Counted from the first letter of the stretch, positions 1 to 9,095 are shown. The stretch: DNA of 64,000 bases from Desulfoplanes formicivorans (GCF_001748225.1 NZ_BDFE01000020.1:62001-126000); one strand, 5' to 3'. Notes: generated by a model not told the origin, from the letters alone. Translations and numbers: made by a program.

Positions 1-264
1 AACGGCCGGGGTGGTCCCTGGCGGGTTAAAAGGCCCATGGGTACGGGGGAGGTTGTGTACGACAAAAACATTGAACTCGTGCCGACCATTACCGAAGGTT
101 CACGGGTGTCCCTGGTGTTCGAGGGACCGACCATCCGTTTGGAGGTGCCGGCCGAGGCCCTTGAAGATGGACGCGTGGGTGCAAGCATCGCGGTTCGCAA
201 TTTGCAAAGTGACAAACAGGTCCTTGCGCGTGTCAAGGACAAGGATACGGTTGTGGTTCCATAG
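1..264 (+). CDS. flgA: Flagellar basal-body P-ring formation protein FlgA, C-terminal part (5' end outside window)
   Basis: The reading frame is open from the first base, so only the last 87 codons are present. The visible part resembles the C-terminal SAF/ChapFlgA domain: a VKRP-like segment followed by beta-rich sequence ending in ARVKDKDTVVVP. FlgA is the periplasmic chaperone that helps FlgI assemble into the P ring. flgH and flgI follow on the same strand, which supports the call. An ATG at 37 lies inside the domain and is not taken as the start. Confidence 0.8.
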   Translation, partial: NGRGGPWRVKRPMGTGEVVYDKNIELVPTITEGSRVSLVFEGPTIRLEVPAEALEDGRVGASIAVRNLQSDKQVLARVKDKDTVVVP

Positions 265-311
265 GCCCGGGGCCGAGCCACATTCCAGGAGATTTTACCC
301 AAGGGTTCACC

Positions 312-1049
312 ATGTCATCACCTCGACATTTTTATCCTCATCAATGGTTGGATACAGGTTCTTGGCCACGGCTTATGAGCCGCATTGCCCTTTTTTGCTT
401 TTTCGGTCTGCTTTTTGGCGGTTGCGCCACCACCCAGAAGCACGCTCTGCCCGAACCCGTGTACACCCCGGCCAATGAGTCCATCCCTCCCGAAGAAAAT
501 CCGGGTTCGCTATTCAAGCCCGATCAGGCCGATTATCTTTTTGCAGACAGCAGAGCGCGTCGTGTCGGGGATATCGTGACTATCAACATTGTTGAAAACA
601 CCGTTTCCAAGAACAAGGCCTCAACTGATGCCAGCAAGGATTCCAGTATCAACCTCGGTGTCCAGAATTTTATGGGAAATGGATATATCAAGGGCATTCC
701 TGTTGGAGCAACGCCAGCCATTGAGGCGGGTTCCTCCAGTGAATTTTCCGGTGACGGAGAGACTAAGCGCGAAAATTATCTGACAACCACGGTGTCCGTG
801 CGCGTCGTGCGGGTTCTGGCCAACGGTGTCCTCGAGGTCGAGGGAGGGCGTGAGGTTCGGGTCAACGACGAGACGCAGATCGTGGTTGTCAGGGGGATCA
901 TTCGGTCAAGGGACATTGGACCTGATAATTCCATTGCTTCCACGGCCATGGCAGACGCCCGCATTGAATTGTACGGCCGGGGAGTCCTGGCGGACAAACA
1001 GAAACCGGGCTGGCTGACCAGAATTCTGGATAACATGTGGCCCTTTTGA
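312..1049 (+). CDS. flgH: Flagellar L-ring lipoprotein FlgH
   Basis: The 245-residue product matches FlgH, the outer-membrane L-ring protein of the flagellar basal body. A hydrophobic stretch ending in LLFGGC (about residues 31-36) is a lipobox, so the mature protein should be lipid-anchored at that Cys. The FlgH-typical segment DSRARRVGDIVTINIVENT follows, and the C-terminal half is beta-rich (VSVRVVRVLANGVLEVEG). The ATG at 312 has AAGGG about 7 nt upstream; the ATG at 375 would give a shorter signal peptide but lacks a clear ribosome site. It lies between flgA and flgI. Confidence 0.95.
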   Translation: MSSPRHFYPHQWLDTGSWPRLMSRIALFCFFGLLFGGCATTQKHALPEPVYTPANESIPPEENPGSLFKPDQADYLFADSRARRVGDIVTINIVENTVSKNKASTDASKDSSINLGVQNFMGNGYIKGIPVGATPAIEAGSSSEFSGDGETKRENYLTTTVSVRVVRVLANGVLEVEGGREVRVNDETQIVVVRGIIRSRDIGPDNSIASTAMADARIELYGRGVLADKQKPGWLTRILDNMWPF

Positions 1050-1079
1050 GGCATGAGCATAAGGGGAAGGTGCAGGCAT

Positions 1080-2210
1080 ATGGCAAATAATGCCGAACAT
1101 GGGAAAATCCGTTGTACGCAATGGGCAGCCATGCTGATGGCGGTGGTGGGACTGGGGTTGTTTGTTCCCCGGGCAGATGCTGTCAGACTCAAGGACATGG
1201 CCACTTTCAGCGGGGTACGTACCAATCAGCTGGTGGGATATGGGTTGGTTGTGGGCCTTTCCGGGACCGGAGACGGGTCCGGTACCGAATTTACCATCCA
1301 ATCCATGGTCAACATGCTTGAGAAAATGGGTGTTCGCGTGGACAAGGATGATCTGAGTGTCGACAATGTGGCAGCGGTCATGGTCACGGCCAAAATGCCG
1401 GTATCGGCCCGTCCCGGGGCCAAGCTGGACGTGGTTGTCTCCTCTGTAGGTGATGCCTCGAGCCTTTATGGGGGGGTTCTTTTGATGACACCTCTCAAGG
1501 GCATTGACGGCAAGGTCTATGCCCTGGCCCAGGGATCGTTGGTCCTGGGCGGGTATTCTGCAGAAGGGCAGGCAGCCCAGGCCACCAAAAACGTTACAAC
1601 CGTGGGGCAGATTCCCGGAGGCGCTACTGTGGAACGGGGAACACCCTTTGCCTTTAATGAACAGGATTCCCTGCTCATTCATCTCAATGATCGTGATTTT
1701 TCAACGGCAGAACAGGTGGTCCAAAGCCTTAACCGGTCTCTGGGGGGCGATTACGCCCGTGCCGAGGATATTGCCACCATCCGATTGCAGATACCGCAGC
1801 GTTTCAAGAACAATCTTGTTCCTCTGATGGCTTCCCTTGAGAATATTCAATGTACTCCGGATACCAGGGCCAAGGTGGTCATTGACGAGCGCAGCGGCAC
1901 GGTAGTCCTTGGGAGCAATGTGACCCTGTCCCGGGTGGCCGTAACCCACGGCAATCTCAATGTGGTGATTAAGGAAAACGCTAATGTCTCCCAGCCCAAT
2001 GCCTTCAGTCAGGGGCAGACCGTTGTGACACCGGACACCCAACTCCAGACCCGGGAGCAGACCAATCGTCTGGTTCTCGTGGAGGGAGCCAATATTCAGG
2101 AACTGGTCAACGGTTTGAACGCCATTGGTGCAACCCCGAGAGACATCATGTCCATTCTGCGGACATTGAAAGCTGCCGGCGCGTTGCATGCTGATCTTGA
2201 GAGTATCTGA
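1080..2210 (+). CDS. flgI: Flagellar P-ring protein FlgI
   Basis: The 376-residue product is FlgI, which forms the periplasmic P ring around the flagellar rod. A Sec signal (hydrophobic [17 protein letters not shown]) precedes the mature start [20 protein letters not shown], followed by the conserved [13 protein letters not shown]. The C-terminus keeps the family pattern [20 protein letters not shown] use ATG 1080 because GGGGAAGG lies just upstream; ATG 1053 is also in frame. Length is as usual for FlgI (about 365-380). Confidence 0.96.
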   Translation: MANNAEHGKIRCTQWAAMLMAVVGLGLFVPRADAVRLKDMATFSGVRTNQLVGYGLVVGLSGTGDGSGTEFTIQSMVNMLEKMGVRVDKDDLSVDNVAAVMVTAKMPVSARPGAKLDVVVSSVGDASSLYGGVLLMTPLKGIDGKVYALAQGSLVLGGYSAEGQAAQATKNVTTVGQIPGGATVERGTPFAFNEQDSLLIHLNDRDFSTAEQVVQSLNRSLGGDYARAEDIATIRLQIPQRFKNNLVPLMASLENIQCTPDTRAKVVIDERSGTVVLGSNVTLSRVAVTHGNLNVVIKENANVSQPNAFSQGQTVVTPDTQLQTREQTNRLVLVEGANIQELVNGLNAIGATPRDIMSILRTLKAAGALHADLESI

Positions 2211-2264
2211 TGCATCCAAGAGCGGGAGAGATGCGTCTATACAAAGGCCCGCACAACGAGGTGG

Positions 2265-2807
2265 ATGATGGGAATCAATGGTATGGCCTCCGTCCAGGCC
2301 CAGGATGTCGCTTCCGTGGACGAACAGTCAAAATTGAAGAAACTCGAACGCTTGGGTGATAATGCGGACAGTGAAAAGCAACTCAGGGAAGCTGCTCAGG
2401 GGTTTGAATCCATTTTCATAGGCAAGTTGTGGGAGCGCATGCGCGCCACCGTGCCCAAGGACAATTACTTGCACAGCAAGGAAGAGGAGTTCTATCTGTC
2501 CATGTTTGATCGGGAATTGTCCCGGAAAATGGCCGAGGCCGGTGGCCTGGGTCTGGGTAAAATGCTGTATGACAGCCTCAAAGACAAGCTTAATCAGGCC
2601 AGTCATGAGGCTGCTCCCGTAAAACCACTGGACACACCCCTCCCCACCCGTTCAGAGCCCATGGAGCATTCTGGAACATCGCCTTTGCTGTTTTCGTCGC
2701 CCACAAACGATGCCGGAACCATGCGTCAGCTTGAGCAGCTCATTCAGAAAATCGAGCAAGAACATGAGGCTGACGCATCGGATGCCAAGCTTGTCAAAGA
2801 CGTGTAG
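2265..2807 (+). CDS. flgJ: FlgJ-type rod-binding protein (no muramidase domain)
   Basis: The 180-residue product has the rod-binding domain found at the N-terminus of FlgJ: AAQGFESIFIGKLWERMRAT, then FYLSMFDRELSRKMAEAGGLGLGKMLYD (about residues 43-108). It stops after a Pro/Ser-rich tail and a short Gln/Glu-rich helix, so the peptidoglycan hydrolase domain of enterobacterial FlgJ is absent, as in many non-gamma proteobacteria. It should cap or scaffold rod assembly, with wall cleavage supplied by another enzyme. It follows flgI by 54 nt, with GAGGTGG before ATG 2265. Later in-frame starts (2268, 2283) are possible. Confidence 0.85.
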   Translation: MMGINGMASVQAQDVASVDEQSKLKKLERLGDNADSEKQLREAAQGFESIFIGKLWERMRATVPKDNYLHSKEEEFYLSMFDRELSRKMAEAGGLGLGKMLYDSLKDKLNQASHEAAPVKPLDTPLPTRSEPMEHSGTSPLLFSSPTNDAGTMRQLEQLIQKIEQEHEADASDAKLVKDV

Positions 2808-2905
2808 GCATTGACGGTTGTCAGCCTCCTGTCGGGATTTGTGGGACGAAAAGGGGGGGCAGCAGGACATGACAAGGGATCATGCATGTTCCTTAAGATT
2901 GATGG

Positions 2906-2952
2906 CCCCGCTTTTTCGGCTCTGCATGGAGCGTGGAAATGCGGGGTTTTTT
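2906..2952 (+). terminator. Probable intrinsic terminator after flgAHIJ
   Basis: CCCCGC (2906-2911) pairs with GCGGGG (2941-2946), with a smaller GCTC/GAGC stem inside the loop, followed at once by six T. The 344-base gap between flgJ and flgN otherwise holds no gene that I can support, only this hairpin and the promoter candidate near 3060. Confidence 0.6.
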
Positions 2953-3053
2953 GTGAGATTGTCCGCGGTTGTCTGTTTCCCAGGACTGTTTGCAGTGAGG
3001 ACGGGCCTAGGGTTGGCAGGGAAAAATATTTTTTGAACGGATGTTCAAGCTAA

Positions 3054-3070
3054 ATGGTAAAAACTTTGCA
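3054..3070 (+). promoter_or_regulatory. Candidate sigma54 (-24/-12) promoter for flgN-flgK-flgL
   Basis: TGGTAA, five bases, then TTGCA gives the GG and GC doublets at the exact 12-nt offset of sigma54 promoters (consensus TGGCAC-N5-TTGC, 8 of 10 matched). It lies about 80 bases before the flgN start. Sigma54 control of middle flagellar genes is common in polar flagellates; that this one is active is inference. Confidence 0.55.
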
Positions 3071-3151
3071 TGGAATATGACACCAGGATTTTTTTTCCTC
3101 CTTGCTGTGCGGGAAATCATGTTGTTCAGTCAATTCAGGGGATACAACGTT

Positions 3152-3631
3152 ATGCAAAAAGTCATTATCCAGAGTCTTGCAAGACAGGCCAAAGGGCTTG
3201 TGCTCTTGGGCTCGCTTCTGGATCAGGAACTGCGACTTTTAAAGACAAATGCCCCCCAGGCCGTTGCCGGGCTCGAATTTTCCATTCAGGAATTGTTGCG
3301 TCAGATAGCCTCCGAAAAGGCGTGGGTCGCATCCTGTATGCGAGCAATGGGGGTTGAGGCCGTACATCTGACAGATGTCATGGACCTGTTTGCTCATGAC
3401 GAACGGGTACGCTTGGAAGAACTTCTGGCCGCTATTGACAAGTATCAGCAGGAGTGCGCGCGCAAGGCGGCTATGAACGCAGACATTGCAAAGGCGTTGC
3501 AGGATCAGAGCAATTCCCTGCTTTCCTTTTTTCGCGACCAAGTTATGCCCACGAGCCAGCATACTTATTCCTCCCATGGACGTTGGTCGGCCAGAACCAG
3601 AACGGCCACACTCATAAGCGGGAGACTCTGA
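3152..3631 (+). CDS. flgN: FlgN-like flagellar export chaperone
   Basis: The 159-residue product is largely alpha-helical and is placed directly before flgK, where FlgN (the cytoplasmic chaperone for the hook-filament junction proteins FlgK and FlgL) normally sits. The N-terminal half has heptad-like leucines (LARQAKGLVLLGSLLDQELRL), as in FlgN helices, and the C-terminal tail is basic. ATG 3152 has AGGGGATA upstream. Its TGA shares bases with the flgK ATG (3629-3633), which suggests coupled translation. The assignment rests on context and helix pattern, not on a strong motif. Confidence 0.7.
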   Translation: MQKVIIQSLARQAKGLVLLGSLLDQELRLLKTNAPQAVAGLEFSIQELLRQIASEKAWVASCMRAMGVEAVHLTDVMDLFAHDERVRLEELLAAIDKYQQECARKAAMNADIAKALQDQSNSLLSFFRDQVMPTSQHTYSSHGRWSARTRTATLISGRL

Positions 3632-5757
3632 TGAGTAGCATTTTTGGGACCATGGACATTGCCAAGCAGGCCCTCAATCTGACTCAGACTCAGATTGAGG
3701 TGACCGGCAACAATATCGCCAATGCAGATACCCCGGGGTATAGTCGGCGCGCGGTCAATGTTGAAGAAAACCAGCCGATCAATACCGCTCCCGGACAGAT
3801 CGGTACGGGGGTCAACGGCACAGAAGTTGTCCGTATTTTTGATGAATTCGTGGAACGACAGTATATGCAAAAACTGTCCGACCAGGGGATGTGGAGCTCC
3901 CTTTCTTCACACCTGCAAAGTGTTGAGATGCTTTTCAATGAAAATCAGGAAGGGCGCCTCAACGATGTCATGGCCCAGTTTTTCAAGGACTGGCAGGATC
4001 TTTCCATCCGTCCTGACGATGCCAATGTCAGGAGTGCACTGCTTGGCAACACCCAGAGCCTGCTGGAGACATTGGGATTGCTGGCCGAGGATCTGCAGGA
4101 TCTTGCCGGCCGCATGGACGGGTATATTGAGCAGGAAGTCGAGGACATCAATACGATTGTCAAGCAGATAGCGGCATTGAACAATCAGATTGCGGTGAGC
4201 GAACAACCGGGGATCAATGCCAACGTGGCCAGGGATGAACGGGACCTGAAGATTCGTGAGCTTGCGGAAAAGCTGGACATTAATTGTATTGACAATGGTG
4301 GCGGCAAACTGACCATTACCACCGGGGGCGGTCAGACCCTTGTGGATGGTGATTCTTATTTTCTCCTGGATGTCCAGAATCCCAAGGCCACGACTTATCT
4401 GACGAATGGCTCTTCGTTCGGCACAGATGGCCAGATTTATTTCAGTGGTTCGTCGAGTTACGAGTACACTATCAAGATGGCAGATGCGGGTGCCGTGGAT
4501 GCCGTGGCTCCGGCAACGCAAGCCACTTTCAACGTTTCCCTGGACGGAGGACGAACCTGGCTCAAGAATGATGATGGCTCGGTCCGGGAATTCGAGGCCA
4601 CCAGTTATGACAATCGGATCAGTTTGCCGGGAGGCGAGCTGCAGGTCTGGTTCGGGACCAAGGATGACATTAACGGGGTTCCCACACATGACCTGGAGCA
4701 GGGGGACATGTTTACCATTGTGCCCAAAGATGGGGTGTACTGGTCAGGGGGCGATACCCTTTCCACGAATATCACCACCCAGATCTACGGCAATGGCGAG
4801 GCTAACCCCTCCCGGATCACCGGAGGAAGTCTTGGTGGCTATTTGGCTTTCAGGGACGAGTATGTGGGAGAATATCAGGAACGCCTTAACGCCCTGGCCC
4901 GGGGATTGGTCTGGGAGGTCAATGCCATCCACAGTCAGGGAAGCGGGCTCCAGGCTTTCACTGATGTTGTGGGGACCTATTCTGTGACCACGTCAGATGT
5001 TGCATTGGGCACGGCCGGGTCGGGCCTTGCATTTGCTGACAAACTTCAGGCAGGCAATCTTATGGTCAGCCTGCATGACGATATCTCCGGCGAGACATCC
5101 ACCACGGTGCTGTCTTTTGGAGGCGGGACCAATTTTGATCCGCAACAGCACTCCCTGGAAGATGTACAGGCGGCATTTAACGCCATAGACGGTCTGACCG
5201 CCACGATTCAGAACAATGCCTTGTATCTGCAGGTGGATCCCGGCACCTCCTTTTCTTCCTTTTCCTTTGGCCAGGATTCCACGGGATTGCTGGCAGCTCT
5301 CGGAATCAATACCTTTCTGGATGGTCAGGATGCCTCGTCCCTGGCGGTCAATTCCATGGTCGCGGGCAATCTTGATTATATCAATGCCGGTCAGCTGGAT
5401 GCCTCGGGAGTGATGGATTCCGGCAGCAATACCGTTGCGCAGGACATTGCCGCCTTGCAGTACACGGGAGTCGCCTTTTCTACCTTATCCAGCGAGACGA
5501 GCAATCAGACCCTGCAGGATTATTATACCGCATTGGTGAGTAAGGTTGGCGCGGATACGGCCCGGTCCACGTTCAATCTCGATTATCAGCAGAGTCTTGC
5601 CGAGGATCTCAGGGCCAGGCAGGACTCTATTTCCGCCGTCAATCTGGACGAGGAAATGAGCAATCTCATCAAGTTTCAGCAGTCCTATGCTGCAGCGGCC
5701 AAGTTGATTACCACGGCGAATCAGATGTTTGACACCTTGTTGGCCATGAAGAATTAA
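3631..5757 (+). CDS. flgK: Flagellar hook-associated protein 1, FlgK
   Basis: The 708-residue product is FlgK, the first hook-filament junction protein, exported by the flagellar type III system. The N-terminus has the axial-protein signature ALNLTQTQIEVTGNNIANADTPGYSRR, and the C-terminus ends in the conserved coiled coil NLDEEMSNLIKFQQSYAAAAKLI. The middle carries extra beta-rich sequence with a DGGRTW motif near residue 305 that recurs in FlgL. It is longer than the E. coli protein (about 547). The ATG overlaps the flgN stop. Confidence 0.96.
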   Translation: MSSIFGTMDIAKQALNLTQTQIEVTGNNIANADTPGYSRRAVNVEENQPINTAPGQIGTGVNGTEVVRIFDEFVERQYMQKLSDQGMWSSLSSHLQSVEMLFNENQEGRLNDVMAQFFKDWQDLSIRPDDANVRSALLGNTQSLLETLGLLAEDLQDLAGRMDGYIEQEVEDINTIVKQIAALNNQIAVSEQPGINANVARDERDLKIRELAEKLDINCIDNGGGKLTITTGGGQTLVDGDSYFLLDVQNPKATTYLTNGSSFGTDGQIYFSGSSSYEYTIKMADAGAVDAVAPATQATFNVSLDGGRTWLKNDDGSVREFEATSYDNRISLPGGELQVWFGTKDDINGVPTHDLEQGDMFTIVPKDGVYWSGGDTLSTNITTQIYGNGEANPSRITGGSLGGYLAFRDEYVGEYQERLNALARGLVWEVNAIHSQGSGLQAFTDVVGTYSVTTSDVALGTAGSGLAFADKLQAGNLMVSLHDDISGETSTTVLSFGGGTNFDPQQHSLEDVQAAFNAIDGLTATIQNNALYLQVDPGTSFSSFSFGQDSTGLLAALGINTFLDGQDASSLAVNSMVAGNLDYINAGQLDASGVMDSGSNTVAQDIAALQYTGVAFSTLSSETSNQTLQDYYTALVSKVGADTARSTFNLDYQQSLAEDLRARQDSISAVNLDEEMSNLIKFQQSYAAAAKLITTANQMFDTLLAMKN

Positions 5758-5767
5758 GGAGAATGCC

Positions 5768-7567
5768 ATGCGGGTTGCCCATCGTTCCATGTACGCCAAT
5801 TTTCTGACCAATATGAATATGGCCACGTCGGAACTGGTCGAATTAAATAACAAGGCTTCCAGTCAAAAAGACGTGAACAAGCCCTCGGATGATCCCTTGG
5901 GAACGGCCAGGATTTTGGCTTACAGGGATTCTTTGTCCGCCCTGGATCAATACCTCGAAAACATTGATACCGCTACGGGATGGCTCAGCCTGGCAGACGA
6001 AACCCTGGTGCAGGCCAGTGATCTGGTCACGCGGGCCAAGGAGATTGCCGAACAGGCGGCAACCGGGACCATGACAGCAGCCAACCGGGATATCCTGTCC
6101 TATGACATGCGTCAGGTTTTCGACCAGATGATCAGCCTGGCAAACACCAGCTTTGGGGGAAAAAGTATTTTTGCAGGCCAGGAGGTGAGCAAGGACGCCT
6201 ATGAAAGCGGATTGATGGTGTATGATAGGGATGGCGCTGTGGAGCCTTATGTGGAGAACATCTCCGGAACGAGTGATCGGTCCGTGAAGGTGCAGTTTCT
6301 TGAAGACGGTACAACGGGTACGGATGATATCGATTATCGGTATTCAAGGGATGGTGGCAAGACATGGGTGAATGGAGTGGTTTCAAGCGCCGACAGAAAG
6401 CTTGATCTGGGCGATGGCCTTTCCGTGACCCTGCGTGCCGGATTCCCGGTTACCGGGTCTCCGGCAGACAACGAAGACGTGAGTGTTGGCACCTGGCTGA
6501 CCGTTGCCCCCACGGCCGTTTATGTGGGAGGCAACGACCAACAGGCTGCGGTTACCCTCTCTTCGGAAGATTTTCAGGCCAGCACACAGGGGGCCTTTGA
6601 GCGCGATGTTACCGTTCAGATCGTGTCCGGCAATCTGACCACACCTGTGGATGTGACCTATCGGTACAGCTATGACGGGGGAGGTACGTGGATTCCCGGG
6701 CCGCCAGATACGTTCACGGCCAAGGAGACGGGCGCCGATTCCTGTACCCTGGAACTTCCGGGCGGTGAGATCACGGTCAATGGCAGCGGTGATGCCACGG
6801 GCCTGGAATTGACCGTGCAAGCGGATACCGCTTCTGTTTTGCAGATGGGCAGTAATGTCAACGCCTATGCCGAAGGTGGGTTTGATCGATCCATGATGGT
6901 CCGCATTGACAATGATCCCGGGATGTTTGGTACCGGCGATACCATTGAATATTCCTACAGCCTTGATGGCGGCCGATCCTGGGTCACAGGCAGGCAGGCC
7001 GACAACACCGCAGAGCCGGAGCTCTTTGTTCCCGGAGGAACCCTCAAGCTGTCAGCCAAGGGAGGCAACGATGATCTTGCGCAAGGCGACCAGTTCGTTA
7101 TCCAACCCCAACTTGCGGAACTGGCCGTGGATATTGCCGCAGATAACCGGGTGACCATCAATAACGTGGGATCGGATATTTTCGGAGGCTCCCTGGCCCA
7201 TGGAACCGGGCATTATGGCTCCATGGATGAAGACGGGTCCAACTTGTTCGTGACTATGGGCAAGCTTATTGCCGCCCTGGAAAACAACGATCAGGCAGGC
7301 ATTGCCCAGTCCCTCGACGATTTGAAAGTGGCTCAGAGCCAATTGCTGAACCAGGCCGCGGACGTCGGGTCCAGGGAAAATCGTCTTTCCGCCACAAAGA
7401 CCATTCTTTCGGGACTCAAGCTCAATCAGGAAGAACGGATGAGCACCATTGAGGATGTGGATATTGCCGAGCTGATGACGGATCTGAACAAGCAGGAGAT
7501 CATTTATCAGGCGGTATTGACTTCTTCCTCCAGGATCATGAAGATGAGTCTTCTCGATTACATCTAA
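5768..7567 (+). CDS. flgL: Flagellar hook-associated protein 3, FlgL, with large repeat insertion
   Basis: The 599-residue product is FlgL, the second junction protein between hook and filament. Flagellin-like ends are clear: N-terminal NKASSQKDVNKPSDDPLGTARI and C-terminal VDIAELMTDLNKQEIIYQAVL. E. coli FlgL has about 317 residues; the excess here is a central insertion with three copies of a Y-x-Y-S-x-D-G-G-x-x-W motif, beginning near residues 190, 298 and 395 and about 100 residues apart. The repeats probably form surface beta domains on the junction. It starts 10 nt after flgK with AAGGAG upstream. Confidence 0.94.
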   Translation: MRVAHRSMYANFLTNMNMATSELVELNNKASSQKDVNKPSDDPLGTARILAYRDSLSALDQYLENIDTATGWLSLADETLVQASDLVTRAKEIAEQAATGTMTAANRDILSYDMRQVFDQMISLANTSFGGKSIFAGQEVSKDAYESGLMVYDRDGAVEPYVENISGTSDRSVKVQFLEDGTTGTDDIDYRYSRDGGKTWVNGVVSSADRKLDLGDGLSVTLRAGFPVTGSPADNEDVSVGTWLTVAPTAVYVGGNDQQAAVTLSSEDFQASTQGAFERDVTVQIVSGNLTTPVDVTYRYSYDGGGTWIPGPPDTFTAKETGADSCTLELPGGEITVNGSGDATGLELTVQADTASVLQMGSNVNAYAEGGFDRSMMVRIDNDPGMFGTGDTIEYSYSLDGGRSWVTGRQADNTAEPELFVPGGTLKLSAKGGNDDLAQGDQFVIQPQLAELAVDIAADNRVTINNVGSDIFGGSLAHGTGHYGSMDEDGSNLFVTMGKLIAALENNDQAGIAQSLDDLKVAQSQLLNQAADVGSRENRLSATKTILSGLKLNQEERMSTIEDVDIAELMTDLNKQEIIYQAVLTSSSRIMKMSLLDYI

Positions 7568-7578
7568 CCACCCACAAT

Positions 7579-7818
7579 ATGCTCATTCTGTCCAGACGTC
7601 CGGGGGAGAGCCTTCACCTGGGAGATCACATCAAGATTACCGTGCTGTCCGCCAAGGGACAGCGGGTCAAGCTCGGGATCGACGTCCCTGACGGGATGCC
7701 GGTGTATCGTGAGGAAATATACGATAAAATCCAGGAGCAGAACACAATGGCCGCCCAAGCCTTGCAGGAAGACCTTCTTGCCGTAACCAAATTATGGAAA
7801 CCAAAACACAACAAATAA
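7579..7818 (+). CDS. csrA: Carbon storage regulator CsrA
   Basis: The 79-residue product starts MLILSRRPGESLHLGD and contains GQRVKLGIDVPDGMPVYREEIY, the full CsrA/RsmA fold with the RNA-binding Arg in the VYREEIY segment. CsrA binds GGA motifs in mRNA leaders and blocks translation, typically of flagellin and carbon genes. It sits 11 nt after flgL and overlaps fliW by 25 nt. FliW is the protein antagonist of CsrA, so the pair forms a flagellin-sensing switch. The C-terminal extension is longer than in E. coli CsrA (61 residues). No strong ribosome site is visible. Confidence 0.96.
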   Translation: MLILSRRPGESLHLGDHIKITVLSAKGQRVKLGIDVPDGMPVYREEIYDKIQEQNTMAAQALQEDLLAVTKLWKPKHNK

Positions 7819-8234
7819 TCCTTTCCCGGCTCGGGGAAAAACAGATTGATCTGAACAAGGTCATTGCCTTTCCCCGGGGGCTCTTCGGTTTTGAATCCAG
7901 CCGCAGGTTCATCCTGTGCAGGATAAGGCAGGACTCACCATTTCTCATGCTCCAGGATGTGGACAACAGCGCCCTTGGGCTGATTGTGACCGATCCCTTT
8001 GATTTTGTGCCCGATTATTCTTTGAAGGTGGAAGATTGCGATGCCGATGTCCTGGGCACCTCAAATGTTGACGAGATCTCAGTCATTGTTACGGTGAGCA
8101 TACCTCATGGCGAACCGGAGAAAACCAGTCTCAATCTGTGCGGGCCCATTCTGATCAATACCTCCACACGTGTGGGGGTTCAAGCTCCCCAGCTTGACCC
8201 GGCCTGTAAGTCTGTTCTGCTTCGGGATTTGTGA
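7794..8234 (+). CDS. fliW: Flagellar assembly factor FliW (CsrA antagonist)
   Basis: The 146-residue product has the FliW core: INKVIAFPRGLFGFE-like sequence (here DLNKVIAFPRGLFGFESS), FLMLQDVDNSALGLIVTDPF, and a C-terminal GPILINTSTRVGVQ. FliW binds either flagellin or CsrA; when flagellin is exported, freed FliW sequesters CsrA and flagellin translation resumes. The start codon lies inside the end of csrA, so the two are probably made in a fixed ratio. A 60-nt palindrome follows the stop. Confidence 0.95.
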   Translation: METKTQQIILSRLGEKQIDLNKVIAFPRGLFGFESSRRFILCRIRQDSPFLMLQDVDNSALGLIVTDPFDFVPDYSLKVEDCDADVLGTSNVDEISVIVTVSIPHGEPEKTSLNLCGPILINTSTRVGVQAPQLDPACKSVLLRDL

Positions 8235-8255
8235 TCATCGTCCGCATGCCGCTAT

Positions 8256-8315
8256 ACACAAAGCCAAGAGCCCGTCGGCCAGATGCATCTGGCCGACGGG
8301 CTCTTGGCTTTGTGT
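8256..8315. repeat. 60-nt perfect palindrome between fliW and flgM
   Basis: Bases 8256-8285 are the exact reverse complement of 8286-8315, giving a 30-bp arm with no spacer, centred on AGATG/CATCT. It sits between convergent fliW (+) and flgM (-) and could end transcription from both sides as a very strong hairpin, although neither side has a good T-run. The arm is GC-rich in the middle (GCCCGTCGGCC). Confidence 0.9.
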
Positions 8316-8329
8316 TGCAGAAGGGGGGG

Positions 8330-8629
8330 TTAGCCCATAATATCAAGCTCCTCCTGGAGCATGTTCCGGGCGATGTTCCCGGCATCAGTTGTATAGGTAC
8401 CCGATGCTACCTGGTCCTTCAGGATCTCCACTTTGTCCTCGCGAATACCCGGGGAAGCGTTTGCTGTTTCCTGGGCGGTCTGCAAAAGCTTCCCCTTGTT
8501 TGACAGGGATATGGTATCGGCTGCTGATTCCGCCTGTCCTTCTGGGGGCGAAGGTTTGGCCTTGTTGGCCTGGGTCAGGGAACTTGTCTTGTACTGGTCG
8601 ATTTGAGCTGTAATTGTTCGTATATTCAT
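8330..8629 (-). CDS. flgM: Anti-sigma28 factor FlgM
   Basis: The 99-residue product has the FlgM layout: a disordered, Ser/Lys/Pro-rich N-terminal half containing DTISLSNKGKLLQTA, then the helical sigma-binding region REDKVEILKDQVASGTYTTDAGNIARNML. FlgM holds FliA (sigma28) inactive until it is exported through the finished hook. ATG 8629 has GAGGTAG upstream; the longer frame to 8656 lacks a site. It is downstream of the DVU0524-like gene (37-nt gap). Confidence 0.9.
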   Translation of the reverse strand: MNIRTITAQIDQYKTSSLTQANKAKPSPPEGQAESAADTISLSNKGKLLQTAQETANASPGIREDKVEILKDQVASGTYTTDAGNIARNMLQEELDIMG

Positions 8630-8666
8630 GAAGGCTACCTCAAGGGTGGTTGGCATTCCAGGGGGA

Positions 8667-9095
8667 TCAGGGACAGATCAGGGTCCTGCTCACCTTGTCC
8701 CGGGTGATCTCCTCGATTCGGGTCATAACTTGGGCCCTGTCCTCGGGAGAGAGCACGGTCACTCCCTGTTCCGTGCTGCGCAGGATTTTCAGTTCCTTGT
8801 CTGATGCGCCATAGGAAAAAAAAAGTTTTTCCGGAAATTCACGGTCGAGTTCTTCCTTAATTTCCTGAACAATGGGGTTGGTGCTTCCCGATCCCAGCAG
8901 ATTGTCCATGATTTCCCGGGATATCTGTTGCACCAGTTGATCCCGCTTGGTCTGGCCATGATCATCTTCCTGATCGCCTTCCTGGGTGAGCAGAGGGGAA
9001 AGGTGTTTTTTGATGCGCTCCAGCCTTTGGCCATTGCCGAGCTGACGGTCATAACTGCGCATCATGTTCTTGAGCATGTAGGAATGGATAATCAT
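8667..9095 (-). CDS. DVU0524-type FlgM-associated protein
   Basis: This 142-residue, charged, soluble protein precedes flgM in the same operon. It resembles the protein next to FlgM in Desulfovibrio (DVU0524 type), for which no biochemical role is established. Visible traits are an N-terminal helix MIIHSYMLKNMMRSYDRQL, a Gln/Asp/Glu-rich middle, and a C-terminal part with EDRAQVMTRIEEITRDKVSR. No signal peptide or membrane segment is visible. By position it may take part in FlgM export or sigma28 control; that is inference. Confidence 0.75.
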   Translation of the reverse strand: MIIHSYMLKNMMRSYDRQLGNGQRLERIKKHLSPLLTQEGDQEDDHGQTKRDQLVQQISREIMDNLLGSGSTNPIVQEIKEELDREFPEKLFFSYGASDKELKILRSTEQGVTVLSPEDRAQVMTRIEEITRDKVSRTLICP

